Source of the DNA: Mycobacterium sp. 3519A
GTDB lineage: Bacteria > Actinomycetota > Actinomycetes > Mycobacteriales > Mycobacteriaceae
DNA: 64,000 nucleotides
Direction of reading: 5' to 3'
NCBI RefSeq assembly: GCF_900240945.1
Contig: NZ_OESG01000014.1
Span: forward strand, 1,656,015 to 1,720,014
Shown here: piece by piece, positions 1 to 10,647 of the stretch
Layout: the number at the start of each line of letters is the position of its first letter
How positions within the stretch are numbered: the stretch's first letter is position 1
Translations under genes and position numbers: made by a program
The notes under the pieces: generated by a model
The model's database searches: none
Told to the model about the DNA's origin: nothing
What the model saw: only the letters and a program-made list of their open reading frames with translations

Positions 1-249
1 GGACTGTCCGAGCACACAATCGCAACGGTTGCTGCCGGCGAGCGGCCCGGTACCTTGAGGCGCGCTGAAGCGGTCGCATATGACATGGCAGCGGCTCTCA
101 ATCGAGGCGGGTTGTTGCCGGAGACCACATACCGTGCGGTGGTCTCTGAGTTCGGTGAGGGGGGCGCCGCCGAAATCGTGTTCCTCGTCGGATGTTTCTC
201 GATGGTGGCGGTCACGCTGAACGCGTTCGACGAATCGGTCTGGCATTGA
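1..249 (+). CDS. Carboxymuconolactone decarboxylase family protein, 3' part
   Basis: The reading frame is open from base 1 to the stop at 247-249, so the gene begins left of the window and only about 82 C-terminal residues are present. The end of the protein (LPETTYRAVVSEFG ... EIVFLVGCFSMVAVTLNAF) resembles the C-terminal helices of AhpD/carboxymuconolactone decarboxylase-like proteins. The catalytic CxxC or His region of that fold would lie outside the window, so decarboxylase and peroxidase-type roles cannot be told apart. The next gene converges on it with a gap of about 40 bases. The family call is moderately secure; the function is not known. Confidence 0.6.
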   Translation, partial: GLSEHTIATVAAGERPGTLRRAEAVAYDMAAALNRGGLLPETTYRAVVSEFGEGGAAEIVFLVGCFSMVAVTLNAFDESVWH

Positions 250-287
250 ATTTCATGGTCCTGCGGGTTGATCGGCCGACCGGGAAG

Positions 288-860
288 CTAGCTGAATGTG
301 GTCTGCGCGCATGCGGACGGCGTGGTCAGGTTCACCCCGCCGTAGACCACCTGGATCTGTGAGCACGCGATGAAGTCGGCCTGCGTATTCGGTTGACCCG
401 TACGCCAATCCGTTGGCACGGACTCGCCGTCAATCGTGTAGCGCTCGATCGGTCCGCCGCCGAAGGTGGTGATGGAGATCTCGACGTCGTCGAGCGACTT
501 GTAGAGCTTCGACAGCACGTTGTCGTGATTTTGGCCCTTGTTGTCGCGGGGCATGCCGGACGGCGCGCTGTAGGTGGCCTCCTGCCAGACGCTGCGTGAC
601 GAGCTACGCAGTGTGATGGTCTGCCGTGACCACGCGTCGCCGGGGAATCCCGTCGGGCCATCCGGGGTCAGCAGGTTCGCCGTCGTGCTGAACGTGCATC
701 GGCCGGCCGTGCAGTCGGCATTGACGTGCATCTCGATCTGGGTCGCGGGATCGACCGGAATCGAGGTGACGGCGGAGTTGGCCGCGGCCGTCGCGGACGC
801 GGGCGAGACGAGCACCGCGGTTGCCAGTGCTGCCGCACTCGCTGCTGTGAGCCGGTTCAT
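288..860 (-). CDS. Secreted protein of unknown function (Rv3572-like)
   Basis: A 190-residue protein with an N-terminal signal peptide (MNRLTAASAAALATAVLVSP, then an AxA-type site near residue 25). The mature part has four cysteines, at two C-x3-4-C-like sites early (DCTAGRC) and two late, consistent with disulfides outside the cell. I chose ATG at 860; a TTG three codons upstream is possible. It lies 22 bases after kshB on the same strand and is probably cotranscribed. The same neighbour occurs next to kshB in M. tuberculosis (Rv3572, from memory). No known domain is recognised, and a link to sterol uptake is only guilt by association. Confidence 0.65.
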   Translation of the reverse strand: MNRLTAASAAALATAVLVSPASATAAANSAVTSIPVDPATQIEMHVNADCTAGRCTFSTTANLLTPDGPTGFPGDAWSRQTITLRSSSRSVWQEATYSAPSGMPRDNKGQNHDNVLSKLYKSLDDVEISITTFGGGPIERYTIDGESVPTDWRTGQPNTQADFIACSQIQVVYGGVNLTTPSACAQTTFS

Positions 861-882
861 CGTCAGCAAGGTATCCGTTCGT

Positions 883-1941
883 CTACTCGTCGTAGGTGAC
901 TTCGACGGAATCCGACCGCGGACGGGCCTGGCAGCCCAGGATCAACCCCTCGTCCAGATCCTGTTGCTCGAGCACGTCGTTGACTTCCATCTCGACCTCG
1001 CCGCTCTTCTTCAGCACCGCGCACGCGCCGCAGTGGCCCTCACGACAGGAGAACGGCGCATCGAGACCCTTGTCCAACAGCACGTCGAGCAGCTTGGCGT
1101 TGCGCGGCCACCGCACCTCGTGCCGTTCCCCGTCGAGCGTGACGATCGCGGTCGCGGGGCCCTCGTCGCTGTCGTCCTCCTCGATCACAACAGCTGCGAA
1201 CGGATCGGACTCCAACGACTTGAACACCTCGATGTGGATGGTGTCGGCGGGCGCTCCGGAGTTCTTCAGCGCTTCTTCGGCAGCGGCCATGAACGGGCCC
1301 GGCCCGCAGATGTAGGCGTCGCGGCCGATATACGGACCCGCCAACGCGGCCAGCGCCGCCGCGTTCGGCAAGCCCTGCACCGACACCAACCAGTGCACGA
1401 CCGTGAGCCGGTCGGGATACTTCGCCGACAGCTCACGCAGCGCGCCCGCGAAGATCACCGAGTTCTCGTCCTCGTTGGCGTAGATCAGCAGCACCTTGCC
1501 GCTGCCCTCGGCGAGGGCGGACTTGCAGATCGCCAGCATCGGGGTGATGCCGCTGCCTGCAGCCAACAACAGGAAGTCCTGGTCGAGTGTTTTCGGCACG
1601 AACGTGCCCGACGGTGCCAGCACGTGGATCTTCATCCCGGCATGTGCGTTGTCGCAGAGCCAGTTCGACGCGTATCCGTCGGAGGTGCGCTTGACCGTGA
1701 CCGTCATCGGGTCGCCGGTGAACGGCGAACTGCACAGCGAGTAGCAGCGCGCCACCGATCCGGTGCGCTCGCTCGGCACCCGCAACGTCAGGAATTGTCC
1801 CGGTGAATAGCGGAGCCGGTCCGCCGGAATGTCGGCTCCGTCGGGCACCACGAACACCAGCGATCGCGCGTCGGAAGTCTCCTCGACGACCTCGGCGACT
1901 TGCAGCTCGAGCACGTGGCTACCGAGCGGCTCGTCAGTCAC
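883..1941 (-). CDS. kshB: 3-ketosteroid 9-alpha-hydroxylase, reductase component
   Basis: KshB passes electrons from NADH to the Rieske oxygenase KshA, which hydroxylates C9 of androstenedione-type steroids and, with KstD, opens ring B. The 352-residue protein has a ferredoxin-NADP reductase-type FAD domain (RCYSLCSSP, residues about 64-72), an NAD-binding segment (AAGSGITPM), and a C-terminal plant-type [2Fe-2S] domain with C299-x4-C304-x2-C307-x29-C337. GTG start with an AGAAGG ribosome site 8 bases upstream. Its promoter region holds a KstR operator shared with the divergent hsaA operon. Domain order and gene context match M. tuberculosis Rv3571. KshA is not in the window. Confidence 0.95.
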   Translation of the reverse strand: MTDEPLGSHVLELQVAEVVEETSDARSLVFVVPDGADIPADRLRYSPGQFLTLRVPSERTGSVARCYSLCSSPFTGDPMTVTVKRTSDGYASNWLCDNAHAGMKIHVLAPSGTFVPKTLDQDFLLLAAGSGITPMLAICKSALAEGSGKVLLIYANEDENSVIFAGALRELSAKYPDRLTVVHWLVSVQGLPNAAALAALAGPYIGRDAYICGPGPFMAAAEEALKNSGAPADTIHIEVFKSLESDPFAAVVIEEDDSDEGPATAIVTLDGERHEVRWPRNAKLLDVLLDKGLDAPFSCREGHCGACAVLKKSGEVEMEVNDVLEQQDLDEGLILGCQARPRSDSVEVTYDE

Positions 1942-1968
1942 TTGCGCACCCTTCTTGTGAGCGATAAC

Positions 1969-1982
1969 TAGAACAGGTTACA
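1969..1982. promoter_or_regulatory. KstR operator upstream of kshB
   Basis: TAGAACAGGTTACA fits the published mycobacterial KstR consensus TnnAACnnGTTnnA at every fixed position. It lies 27 bases upstream of the kshB GTG, next to a TAGTTAT-like -10 element on the minus strand. KstR is a TetR repressor released by cholesterol-derived CoA thioesters. Its gene is not in this window. Confidence 0.85.
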
Positions 1983-2036
1983 GAAATGCATGTGCCCAGG
2001 TCCAGCCGCTGCAGGAATACCCTGCTCGACACAAAT

Positions 2037-2050
2037 CGTAACGTGTTCTA
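2037..2050. promoter_or_regulatory. KstR operator upstream of hsaA (one mismatch)
   Basis: CGTAACGTGTTCTA matches the KstR consensus except for C in place of the first T. A TAATCT -10-like hexamer at 2049-2054 overlaps its right end, so repressor binding would block the hsaA promoter directly. A good ribosome site (GGGAGG) precedes the hsaA GTG. Confidence 0.75.
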
Positions 2051-2088
2051 ATCTCAGTTGAAGTCCGTACCGTCGGGAGGCAAATCCA

Positions 2089-5058
<2,970 letters not shown>

Positions 5059-5059
<1 letters not shown>

Positions 5060-5625
5060 TGACCAGGGAGCCACTGGATCCGCGCACATTCCGCAATGTG
5101 CTCGGTCAGTTCTGCACGGGTATCACGGTGATCACCACCTTGCACGACGGTGCGCCGATCGGCTTCGCTTGTCAGTCGTTCGCCGCGCTGTCGTTGGATC
5201 CGCCGCTGGTGTTGTTCTGCCCCACCAAGGTTTCCCGGTCATGGCAGGCCATCGAGGCCAGCGGGCACTTCTGTGTCAACGTTCTGCACGAGAAGCAGAA
5301 GGACGTCTCGGCACGATTCGGCTCCAGGGAGTCGGACAAGTTCGCCGGACTCGATTGGCATCCGTCGAAACTCGGCTCGCCGATCATCGAAGGAACGTTG
5401 GCGCACATCGACTGCACCGTGCATTCGGTGCACGACGGTGGCGACCACTACGTGGTGTTCGGCGCGGTGCATTCGTTGTCCGATGTGCCGCACAAGAAAC
5501 CGAGGCCGCTGCTGTTCTACCGCGGCGAGTACACCGGTATCGAGCCGGACAAGAACACTCCCGCGCAGTGGCGTGACGACCTCGAGGCGTTCCTCACCGC
5601 CACCACCGACGACACCTGGCTCTAG
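5059..5625 (+). CDS. hsaB: Flavin reductase component of 3-HSA hydroxylase
   Basis: HsaB reduces flavin with NADH for HsaA. The 188-residue protein is a flavin-reductase-domain member: FRNVLGQFCTGITVIT at the N-terminus, FACQSFAALSLDPPLV for flavin binding and a late HYVVFGAV segment. GTG start overlapping the hsaC stop. It is the last gene of the operon. In M. tuberculosis nat (arylamine N-acetyltransferase, Rv3566c) follows; here the 3' end instead converges with a small secreted protein, overlapping it by 4 bases. Confidence 0.95.
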
Positions 5626-5867
5626 ATACAGCCCGCCGCACACGGATCAGCCGCCGGCAGAGAATCGGGCGGCGGCGCGTTCGGGTCGACGGGCTGCTGC
5701 TGGGTCAGGTCGACGTCGCCCTCCAGGTCGGGGGCGATCGGCAGGAACTTGCAGAAATAGTTGATCGCGAACTCGCACGGGTTGTCACCGGGATCGGCGT
5801 GCGCGGGCGCTGCGAACAAAGCGGCCGCCGCCATCGCGACCGCCACCCCGAACGCCTTCTTCAGCAC
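5622..5867 (-). CDS. Small secreted cysteine-containing protein
   Basis: An 81-residue protein with a signal peptide (about residues 1-24, ending AHA-DPG) and a short mature part with four cysteines (CEFAINYFC and CAAGC) and a proline-rich stretch (PVDPNAPPPDSLP). The even cysteine count suggests two disulfides outside the cell. Its GTG start lies inside the last codons of the upstream gene (7-base overlap), so the two are probably cotranscribed. No function is recognised. Confidence 0.65.
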   Translation of the reverse strand: MLKKAFGVAVAMAAAALFAAPAHADPGDNPCEFAINYFCKFLPIAPDLEGDVDLTQQQPVDPNAPPPDSLPAADPCAAGCI

Positions 5868-6346
5868 GAGGCCACCCTACTTTGGATCGCTGCGACGCGG
5901 GCGGAGTCGACGCCCCGCGGTTCGTCCAGTCCCAGCCGCGCGTCCAGATCCCACAGCACACATTCCTCGCCCGGCCGCGCCACCAGCGTCCACGCCATGA
6001 CGGTCCTGCCGAGTTGTTCGTCGATCGGGTCGACAGTCGCGGACGGCGGTGCGCCACCGTCGGGACGATGGTGCAGGAATCTGCCGTAGGCGGCTTCGCA
6101 GAACGCCGAATAGCGTGCCGTGCAGAGATTCAGCCCGTGCCACGCCTCGTCGACGGCGCGCGACGGCATGCCGATCACCTGGTTGTCCCACAGTGCGGGT
6201 GCGCAGCAGCGCAGCCACTGCCGCAGTCCGGTTGCGACGAGTTCGCGGGGTTCCCACGGGCAGGTCTTGAAGACGGCCAGGGGTAGCTCGAGAGTGTCCA
6301 CTGCGGTGGCCATCCGCGCGAAGCGATCCCCACGCTTGAGCTTCAC
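5861..6346 (-). CDS. Conserved hypothetical protein, glycine-rich-domain-protein-like
   Basis: A 161-residue soluble protein. Its most distinctive stretch, EAWHGLNLCTARYSAFCEA followed by YGRFLHHRPDGG, resembles a motif in bacterial proteins annotated as glycine-rich-domain-like, with conserved His and Cys that might bind metal. No signal peptide or membrane segment. GTG start. The 3' end overlaps the start of the small secreted gene. No function can be assigned. Confidence 0.6.
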   Translation of the reverse strand: MKLKRGDRFARMATAVDTLELPLAVFKTCPWEPRELVATGLRQWLRCCAPALWDNQVIGMPSRAVDEAWHGLNLCTARYSAFCEAAYGRFLHHRPDGGAPPSATVDPIDEQLGRTVMAWTLVARPGEECVLWDLDARLGLDEPRGVDSARVAAIQSRVASC

Positions 6347-6390
6347 GTTTTCACTGTATGCGGGCCGGCCAACCGACGTAACCTTTGCCC

Positions 6391-6528
6391 GTGAGCACCA
6401 TAGTGCTGATCGTCATCGCGTTTGTCGTGGTCGACATGATTGCGCTTGGCTTCGTGGTGTGGTGGCGGATCTTCCGGCGGCCACGCAATCAACCGCGATC
6501 CGGCCAGGGAAGCGGCTTCGATCTCTAG
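6391..6528 (+). CDS. 45-residue single-pass membrane protein
   Basis: GTG at 6391 opens a frame of 45 residues: an N-terminal hydrophobic helix (residues 4-24, TIVLIVIAFVVVDMIALGFV) followed by WWRIFRRPR and a short Gly/Ser tail. This is a typical small N-out/C-in anchor by the positive-inside rule. It ends tail to tail with the DUF350 gene, overlapping by 4 bases. It may work with that membrane cassette, but this rests on position alone. Codon pattern and fit between neighbours make it more likely real than chance. Confidence 0.5.
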   Translation: MSTIVLIVIAFVVVDMIALGFVVWWRIFRRPRNQPRSGQGSGFDL

Positions 6529-6980
6529 AGGATCGCTACCGCCACCACCAAGCCGAACGCGAACTGTGCGGCCGCCACCATCAGGATCGGGTGGCGGAAC
6601 TCGTCGGCATGCAGGTTCGCCGACATGTCGACGCCCAAAACCATTGTCGCAACCCGCATCATCACCACTTGCGCGGCGATGCCGATGAGGCCGAACACCG
6701 CGGTGGAGATCAACCCCTCCGCCAGCTTGCCGCCGGACCCGTAGATCGCGACAACCACGATGAACGCCATGCTGATGATGCCTGCCGCCGAGATGATCAC
6801 GGCATTCGGCTTGCCCTGCTTGACCATCTGGCGCAGGGGGCCGGGGGTGGCCAGGTCGATCGCGTAGAAGCCGATCACCATCAACACCAGCCCGACCGCG
6901 GCGTACAGCCACATCGCACCGACACCCCTGCCGACGGTGTTCCAGAACTCCGACTCGAGCGCCAGCACGGTGGTCGTCAT
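6525..6980 (-). CDS. DUF350 integral membrane protein (YjfL-like)
   Basis: A 151-residue protein with four predicted membrane helices (about residues 22-42, 62-82, 88-110, 130-150). The repeated pattern GFYAIDLATPG and IAAQVVMMR fits the DUF350/UPF0719 family, as in E. coli YjfL. It starts 2 bases after the YgiC-like gene ends, so the two are one operon. DUF350 genes are commonly found beside glutathionylspermidine-synthase-like ATP-grasp genes. The molecular role of the family is unknown. Confidence 0.8.
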   Translation of the reverse strand: MTTTVLALESEFWNTVGRGVGAMWLYAAVGLVLMVIGFYAIDLATPGPLRQMVKQGKPNAVIISAAGIISMAFIVVVAIYGSGGKLAEGLISTAVFGLIGIAAQVVMMRVATMVLGVDMSANLHADEFRHPILMVAAAQFAFGLVVAVAIL

Positions 6981-6982
6981 GA

Positions 6983-8158
6983 TCAGCTTCCTTTGGTCAA
7001 CGGAATTCGGTGTGGGACAAAGGCGGCACGGTCGTCGGTCACCAGGCCGCCGGCTTCGCGGATGCCCAATCCCGCAGAGGAATCACCGACCAGCCAGGCC
7101 CCCATGGAGGGTCGCACGTCGTCGAAAAGCGGGAGTGGGTCGAACAGTTGGTAGACGTAACCCTCTTCGCCGTAGATGCCGCCGGTGGCCAATTCGACAC
7201 CGGGTCCGACGATCGTGATGTTGCCGCCTTCGCGCCCCAGCTTGGGTTTGCGGACGTACTCGGTGAGCTCGTGGGGTTCGTCGAGATACGCGGGCAGCAA
7301 GTTCGGATGTCCGGGATACATCTCCCACAGCACCGCCAGGATCGCCTTGTTGGACAGCAGCGTCTTCCACAACGGTTCGATCCACATCGTCTTCGGCAGG
7401 CTGGAGGTGACGTGCCTGCCGAACTCGTCGTCGAGCACCCACTCCCAGGGGTAGAGCTTGAACATCGCGTCGATGGGCGCCTCTTCCAGGTCGACGAAGC
7501 GCTCGAGCGCGGTGTCCCAACCGACGTCCTCGATCTCCAGCGCGATCGTCTCGAACCCGGCTTCGGCTGCCGTCTCCTGCATGTAGGTCGTGGTGATCTG
7601 GTCCTCGCCGGTCTGCTCGGCGCCCGACCAGGAGAAGTGCAGTTCGTTGCTCGGCAACGACTCTCGCACGACTTTCCACCGGTCCACGAGCTGCTCGTGC
7701 AACGAGTTCCACTGGTCGAAATCGGGGAACTTGTCCTGCAGCCAATGCCACTGCAGCACAGAAGATTCCAGCAACGTCGTCGGGGTATCGGCGTTGTACT
7801 CCAACAGTTTGGCCGGTGAGCCACCGTCGTACCGCAGGTCGAACCGCCCGTAGACATACGGGTCGGAACGCCGCCACGATTCGGCGATCGGCTGCCAACT
7901 CCATTCCGGCAGACCGAAATCCGCGTACCGCTCCATCAGCACGACCTGCTCGACCGCGTTCAAACACATGGAATGGAGTAGTTCGACGTCAGCCTCCAGC
8001 GCCAGCACTTCGTCCATCTCGAACTCGTAGAACACCGACTCGTCCCAGTAGACGCGGTCCGCGCCCGACGGGTCGAGCGCGGGAGTGCCGAACACGAGTC
8101 CCTGTGCTTCCACGATCGACTGCCAATTCGGCCGTCGTTCTGTTCTCAGGCGTTTCAC
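6983..8158 (-). CDS. Glutathionylspermidine synthase-like ATP-grasp ligase (YgiC/YjfC-like)
   Basis: A 391-residue protein close in length to E. coli YgiC (about 386). It carries the ATP-grasp signatures of the glutathionylspermidine synthase C-terminal domain: YGRFDLRYDG, LLEYNADTPTTLLES, MFKLYPWEWVLDDEFG, LLSNKAILAVLWEMYPGHPNLLPAY, RKPKLGREGGNI and the ending GLVTDDRAAFVPH. The amidase half of true Gsp synthetase is absent. The family forms amide bonds between an acid and an amine or peptide; the substrate here is unknown. I placed the start at GTG 8158, just after the upstream stop; an open extension further upstream has antisense-like composition and was rejected. Confidence 0.85.
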   Translation of the reverse strand: MKRLRTERRPNWQSIVEAQGLVFGTPALDPSGADRVYWDESVFYEFEMDEVLALEADVELLHSMCLNAVEQVVLMERYADFGLPEWSWQPIAESWRRSDPYVYGRFDLRYDGGSPAKLLEYNADTPTTLLESSVLQWHWLQDKFPDFDQWNSLHEQLVDRWKVVRESLPSNELHFSWSGAEQTGEDQITTTYMQETAAEAGFETIALEIEDVGWDTALERFVDLEEAPIDAMFKLYPWEWVLDDEFGRHVTSSLPKTMWIEPLWKTLLSNKAILAVLWEMYPGHPNLLPAYLDEPHELTEYVRKPKLGREGGNITIVGPGVELATGGIYGEEGYVYQLFDPLPLFDDVRPSMGAWLVGDSSAGLGIREAGGLVTDDRAAFVPHRIPLTKGS

Positions 8159-8165
8159 TCGCTGC

Positions 8166-8759
8166 TCAGCCGCCGCCGCTGCCCGAGAACTTGGTGCCGA
8201 GACCGCCGCGTTGGATGGTGGTGCCCGACGACGTCTTGACGGTGGTGTCCTTGGGCATGACCGTCGTGCCGCCCACGGGACGTGATCCGACGGTCCCGCT
8301 GCTGCCGTAGTAGTACCGGTACTGGTGACCGCTGTAGATGAACAGGCCGCCGGAACCGCCCGAGTGGCCGCTGCAGTAGCTGTCAGGCACGACGATGGGG
8401 CCGCCGGAGCCGTCCTCCTGCACGCACTGCGCATTGACGGTGCGTGGCGACAATGCCCAATAGCCCAGCGCCGCAACAACACCCACCACACCGACGACAG
8501 CGGCGCCGCCGATCAACCGTCTGTTGCGGTGATACCGCCTGACGTTGGCCTCGAACCGCGCGCGCTCAGCAGCTTTGCGTTCACGTTCGGCTTTTTCTCG
8601 GGCGCGCGTCTCGCCGACGGTCGGTGGTCTCGGGCGGGTGGTCGCGGGATCTTGAAACCGCATGCTGCCACCGGACGGCTTGTCCGCCTTGTCAGCCGGC
8701 GCGCGCGTTTCGTCGTCCGACGGACCGCCTCGCTGCGGTGGATCTTCCTCGGGCCCCAC
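8166..8759 (-). CDS. Membrane-anchored Gly/Ser-rich protein, DUF1190 (YgiB)-like
   Basis: A 197-residue protein: acidic then strongly basic cytoplasmic N-terminus (a KAERERKAAERARFEANVRRYHR segment that should be helical), one membrane helix (about residues 93-113), then an exported part with two cysteines, tyrosines (HQYRYYYG) and a Gly/Ser/Thr tail (TIQRGGLGTKFSGSGGG). The tail and its place directly before a YgiC-like ATP-grasp gene recall the E. coli ygiB-ygiC pair. The DUF1190 link is by pattern and position, not alignment. GTG start. Confidence 0.6.
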   Translation of the reverse strand: MGPEEDPPQRGGPSDDETRAPADKADKPSGGSMRFQDPATTRPRPPTVGETRAREKAERERKAAERARFEANVRRYHRNRRLIGGAAVVGVVGVVAALGYWALSPRTVNAQCVQEDGSGGPIVVPDSYCSGHSGGSGGLFIYSGHQYRYYYGSSGTVGSRPVGGTTVMPKDTTVKTSSGTTIQRGGLGTKFSGSGGG

Positions 8760-8820
8760 TCATCGCTCCTCGTCACGATCTGGCAGGCAGTCTGCCACAG
8801 CAAACGCCGAGGAGCCACGA

Positions 8821-9597
8821 CTATTGACGTAGACCGGCCCGCGCTTCGATGAAGTCGATGACCGTCGCCGCGACCTCGCGATGGACGGTCTCGTTGAGGA
8901 TGTCGTGCGCGCCGGGGAACTCGACCAACTGCAACGACTCGATCTCCTCGGCGTAGGCGCGCACACCGTCTACCGGTGCGATCGGGTCGTTGGCGCCGTG
9001 CACGGCGAGCGTCGGCACCGCGAGCTTCGGCAGATCGCCGCCGAACCGGTCCCAGGCCTTGTCGAGTTCGCGCGCCAACGGTTTCCCGTCGGCGTCGACG
9101 AAGGCCAGCGGGTCGTTCTCCAGCGAATCGAGGTAGAACGGATCGCCCGACAGCCAGCCGGGATCCAGATCGAACGACGTATCGGCGTCGAGCATTTCGG
9201 GGATCGGAATCAGCGGGGCACCCGATATGACTCCCGCCTGGTAACGGTCGGCGTGGTCCAGCAGGCGAAACAGTGTGACAACCGCGCCGAAGGAATGGCC
9301 TTGCGCGATCAGCGGCAGCCCGGGGCCGTCCCGCTCGGCCAGTTCGGTCAGGGTGTCGGCGAGCGCGGCGCTGTCCTCGATCGATCCGAAGTCACCGCGC
9401 GGGCCCGGGCTCAGACCGTGGCCGAACTGGTCCACCGCCCAGAAGTCGATGCCAGCCGCGTTGAGCGCGAAGGCGTACCGGTGGTAGACGCCGGTGTGCT
9501 CGCCGAAACCGTGCAGTAAGACGACGGCCGCCCGCGGTTCCGCGGCCGCCCAGTGCCGGTAGTAGGCGCGGCCCTTTGGGTGATCGATGAACGGCAT
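8821..9597 (-). CDS. Alpha/beta hydrolase, monoacylglycerol lipase-like
   Basis: A 258-residue serine hydrolase: LLHGFGEHTGVYHRYA near the N-terminus, the nucleophile elbow GHSFG around residue 100, an Asp in HGANDPIAPVDG and the catalytic His in FPGAHDILNE. The HGxGEHxxRY-like start is typical of monoacylglycerol lipase and lysophospholipase relatives. No signal peptide, so it is cytosolic. It lies 9 bases downstream of the LysR gene on the same strand. It could release fatty acid or hydroxyacid from an ester, but the substrate cannot be read from the sequence. Confidence 0.8.
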   Translation of the reverse strand: MPFIDHPKGRAYYRHWAAAEPRAAVVLLHGFGEHTGVYHRYAFALNAAGIDFWAVDQFGHGLSPGPRGDFGSIEDSAALADTLTELAERDGPGLPLIAQGHSFGAVVTLFRLLDHADRYQAGVISGAPLIPIPEMLDADTSFDLDPGWLSGDPFYLDSLENDPLAFVDADGKPLARELDKAWDRFGGDLPKLAVPTLAVHGANDPIAPVDGVRAYAEEIESLQLVEFPGAHDILNETVHREVAATVIDFIEARAGLRQ

Positions 9598-9606
9598 GTC
9601 ACGACG

Positions 9607-10533
9607 TTAACGCCGACCCAACAGCACGTCGCGCTGTTCGTCCACCCGCTCGCGGATCGCGTCGACGACGGCGGCGACCTCCGGTCTGCGCAGCGTCTCG
9701 CCACGGGTGACAAGCCAGTACGTCAACCGGATGGCCACCTTGTCAGGTAATACCCGCACTAGATCGTCATGACGGTCGGCCATGAAGCACGGCAGCAGGC
9801 CGATGCCTGCGTGCGCCCGGGTCGCCTCCACATGCACGAAAACGTTGGTGGACGTCACTGATTCACGCATCGCAGGCGCGAAGCTCGTGGCGATGTCCAG
9901 GTCGTCGACCTGCAGCATCGAGTCGATGAAGTAGACCAACGGGAAGCGCGCGAGGTCTGCGACGCTCGTCGGCGTCCCATGTTCGGCGAGGTAGTCGCGT
10001 GAGCCGTAGAGCCCGAGGCAGTAGTCGCCGAGCCGAATCGCCTTGGCGCGATGAACCTTTGGCTCCCCGACCACCACTTCGACATCGAGCCCGGACCGCT
10101 GCTGAGTGGCGCGCCGGGTGGTCGCCACGATCTCCACCGCCACCTTGGGATGTGTGCGCTGCACCTGCGCGGCGGCAGGCGCGGCAATGTACGCGCTGAA
10201 TCCGTCGGTCGCCGATATCCGCACGACGCCTTCGAGCGCACGCACGCCGCCGGTGTCGACGGTCAGCGAGCGGACCGCCGACTCGACGGTTTCGGCGGCG
10301 GACAGCGCCGCGCGGCCGAGGTCGGTGAGCTCCCAACCGCCGCCGACACGCGCGAGCACCCGGCCCCCGATCGACTGTTCGAGCGCGGCGATGCGCCGCG
10401 AGATCGTGGTGTGGTTGAGCCCGAGTTCCTCGGCCGCAGTGCTGTAGCGCCCGGACCGGCCGACGGCGAGCAGCACCAACAGATCGTCGGCGCTGGGGCG
10501 GCGGCCCGACGAGGCCGGCGGCGCATCAACCAT
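9607..10533 (-). CDS. LysR-family transcriptional regulator
   Basis: A 308-residue LysR protein: N-terminal winged helix-turn-helix (DDLLVLLAVGRSGRYSTAAEELGLNHTTISRRIAALE, residues about 15-50) and a C-terminal effector domain. It is divergent from the transporter/3-hydroxybutyrate dehydrogenase/acetoacetyl-CoA synthetase operon, the usual arrangement for a LysR activator of that operon. ATG 10533 gives the standard N-terminus; a dyad at 10532-10553 overlaps this start codon, implying autoregulation. The inducer is probably 3-hydroxybutyrate or acetoacetate, by inference only. Confidence 0.85.
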   Translation of the reverse strand: MVDAPPASSGRRPSADDLLVLLAVGRSGRYSTAAEELGLNHTTISRRIAALEQSIGGRVLARVGGGWELTDLGRAALSAAETVESAVRSLTVDTGGVRALEGVVRISATDGFSAYIAAPAAAQVQRTHPKVAVEIVATTRRATQQRSGLDVEVVVGEPKVHRAKAIRLGDYCLGLYGSRDYLAEHGTPTSVADLARFPLVYFIDSMLQVDDLDIATSFAPAMRESVTSTNVFVHVEATRAHAGIGLLPCFMADRHDDLVRVLPDKVAIRLTYWLVTRGETLRRPEVAAVVDAIRERVDEQRDVLLGRR

Positions 10534-10553
10534 ATGTGCATTTTTGCAGATAT
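10532..10553. promoter_or_regulatory. Putative LysR operator (imperfect dyad)
   Basis: The 22-base dyad has arms ATATGTGCA and TGCAGATAT around a TTTT spacer (8 of 9 pairs), and contains T-N11-A-type half sites as expected for LysR binding. It overlaps the LysR start codon and lies about 95 bases upstream of the transporter start. A related TGCAGATTTGC follows at about 10559. The AT-rich character stands out from the flanking coding DNA. Confidence 0.6.
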
Positions 10554-10647
10554 GTCGTGCAGATTTGCCCATTGCACGTGCGGTTAAGTGCATGAATACT
10601 CGCACACAGATTTGTGCCGGCCATCACATCTCAGGCAGGAGTGTGCG

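Noticed and set aside
574..1806. 410-codon plus-strand open frame
   Set aside because: Antisense to kshB, whose FAD, NAD and [2Fe-2S] motifs are intact.
6120..7154. 344-codon plus-strand frame
   Set aside because: Antisense to three genes (hypothetical, DUF350, YgiC-like); the 45-codon frame at 6391 with a clean membrane helix was preferred.
8159..8491. N-terminal extension of the YgiC-like frame
   Set aside because: The extra 111 residues are Arg/Ala/Ser-rich, overlap the DUF1190-like gene in another frame, and have no similarity to the family, whose usual length starts at 8158.
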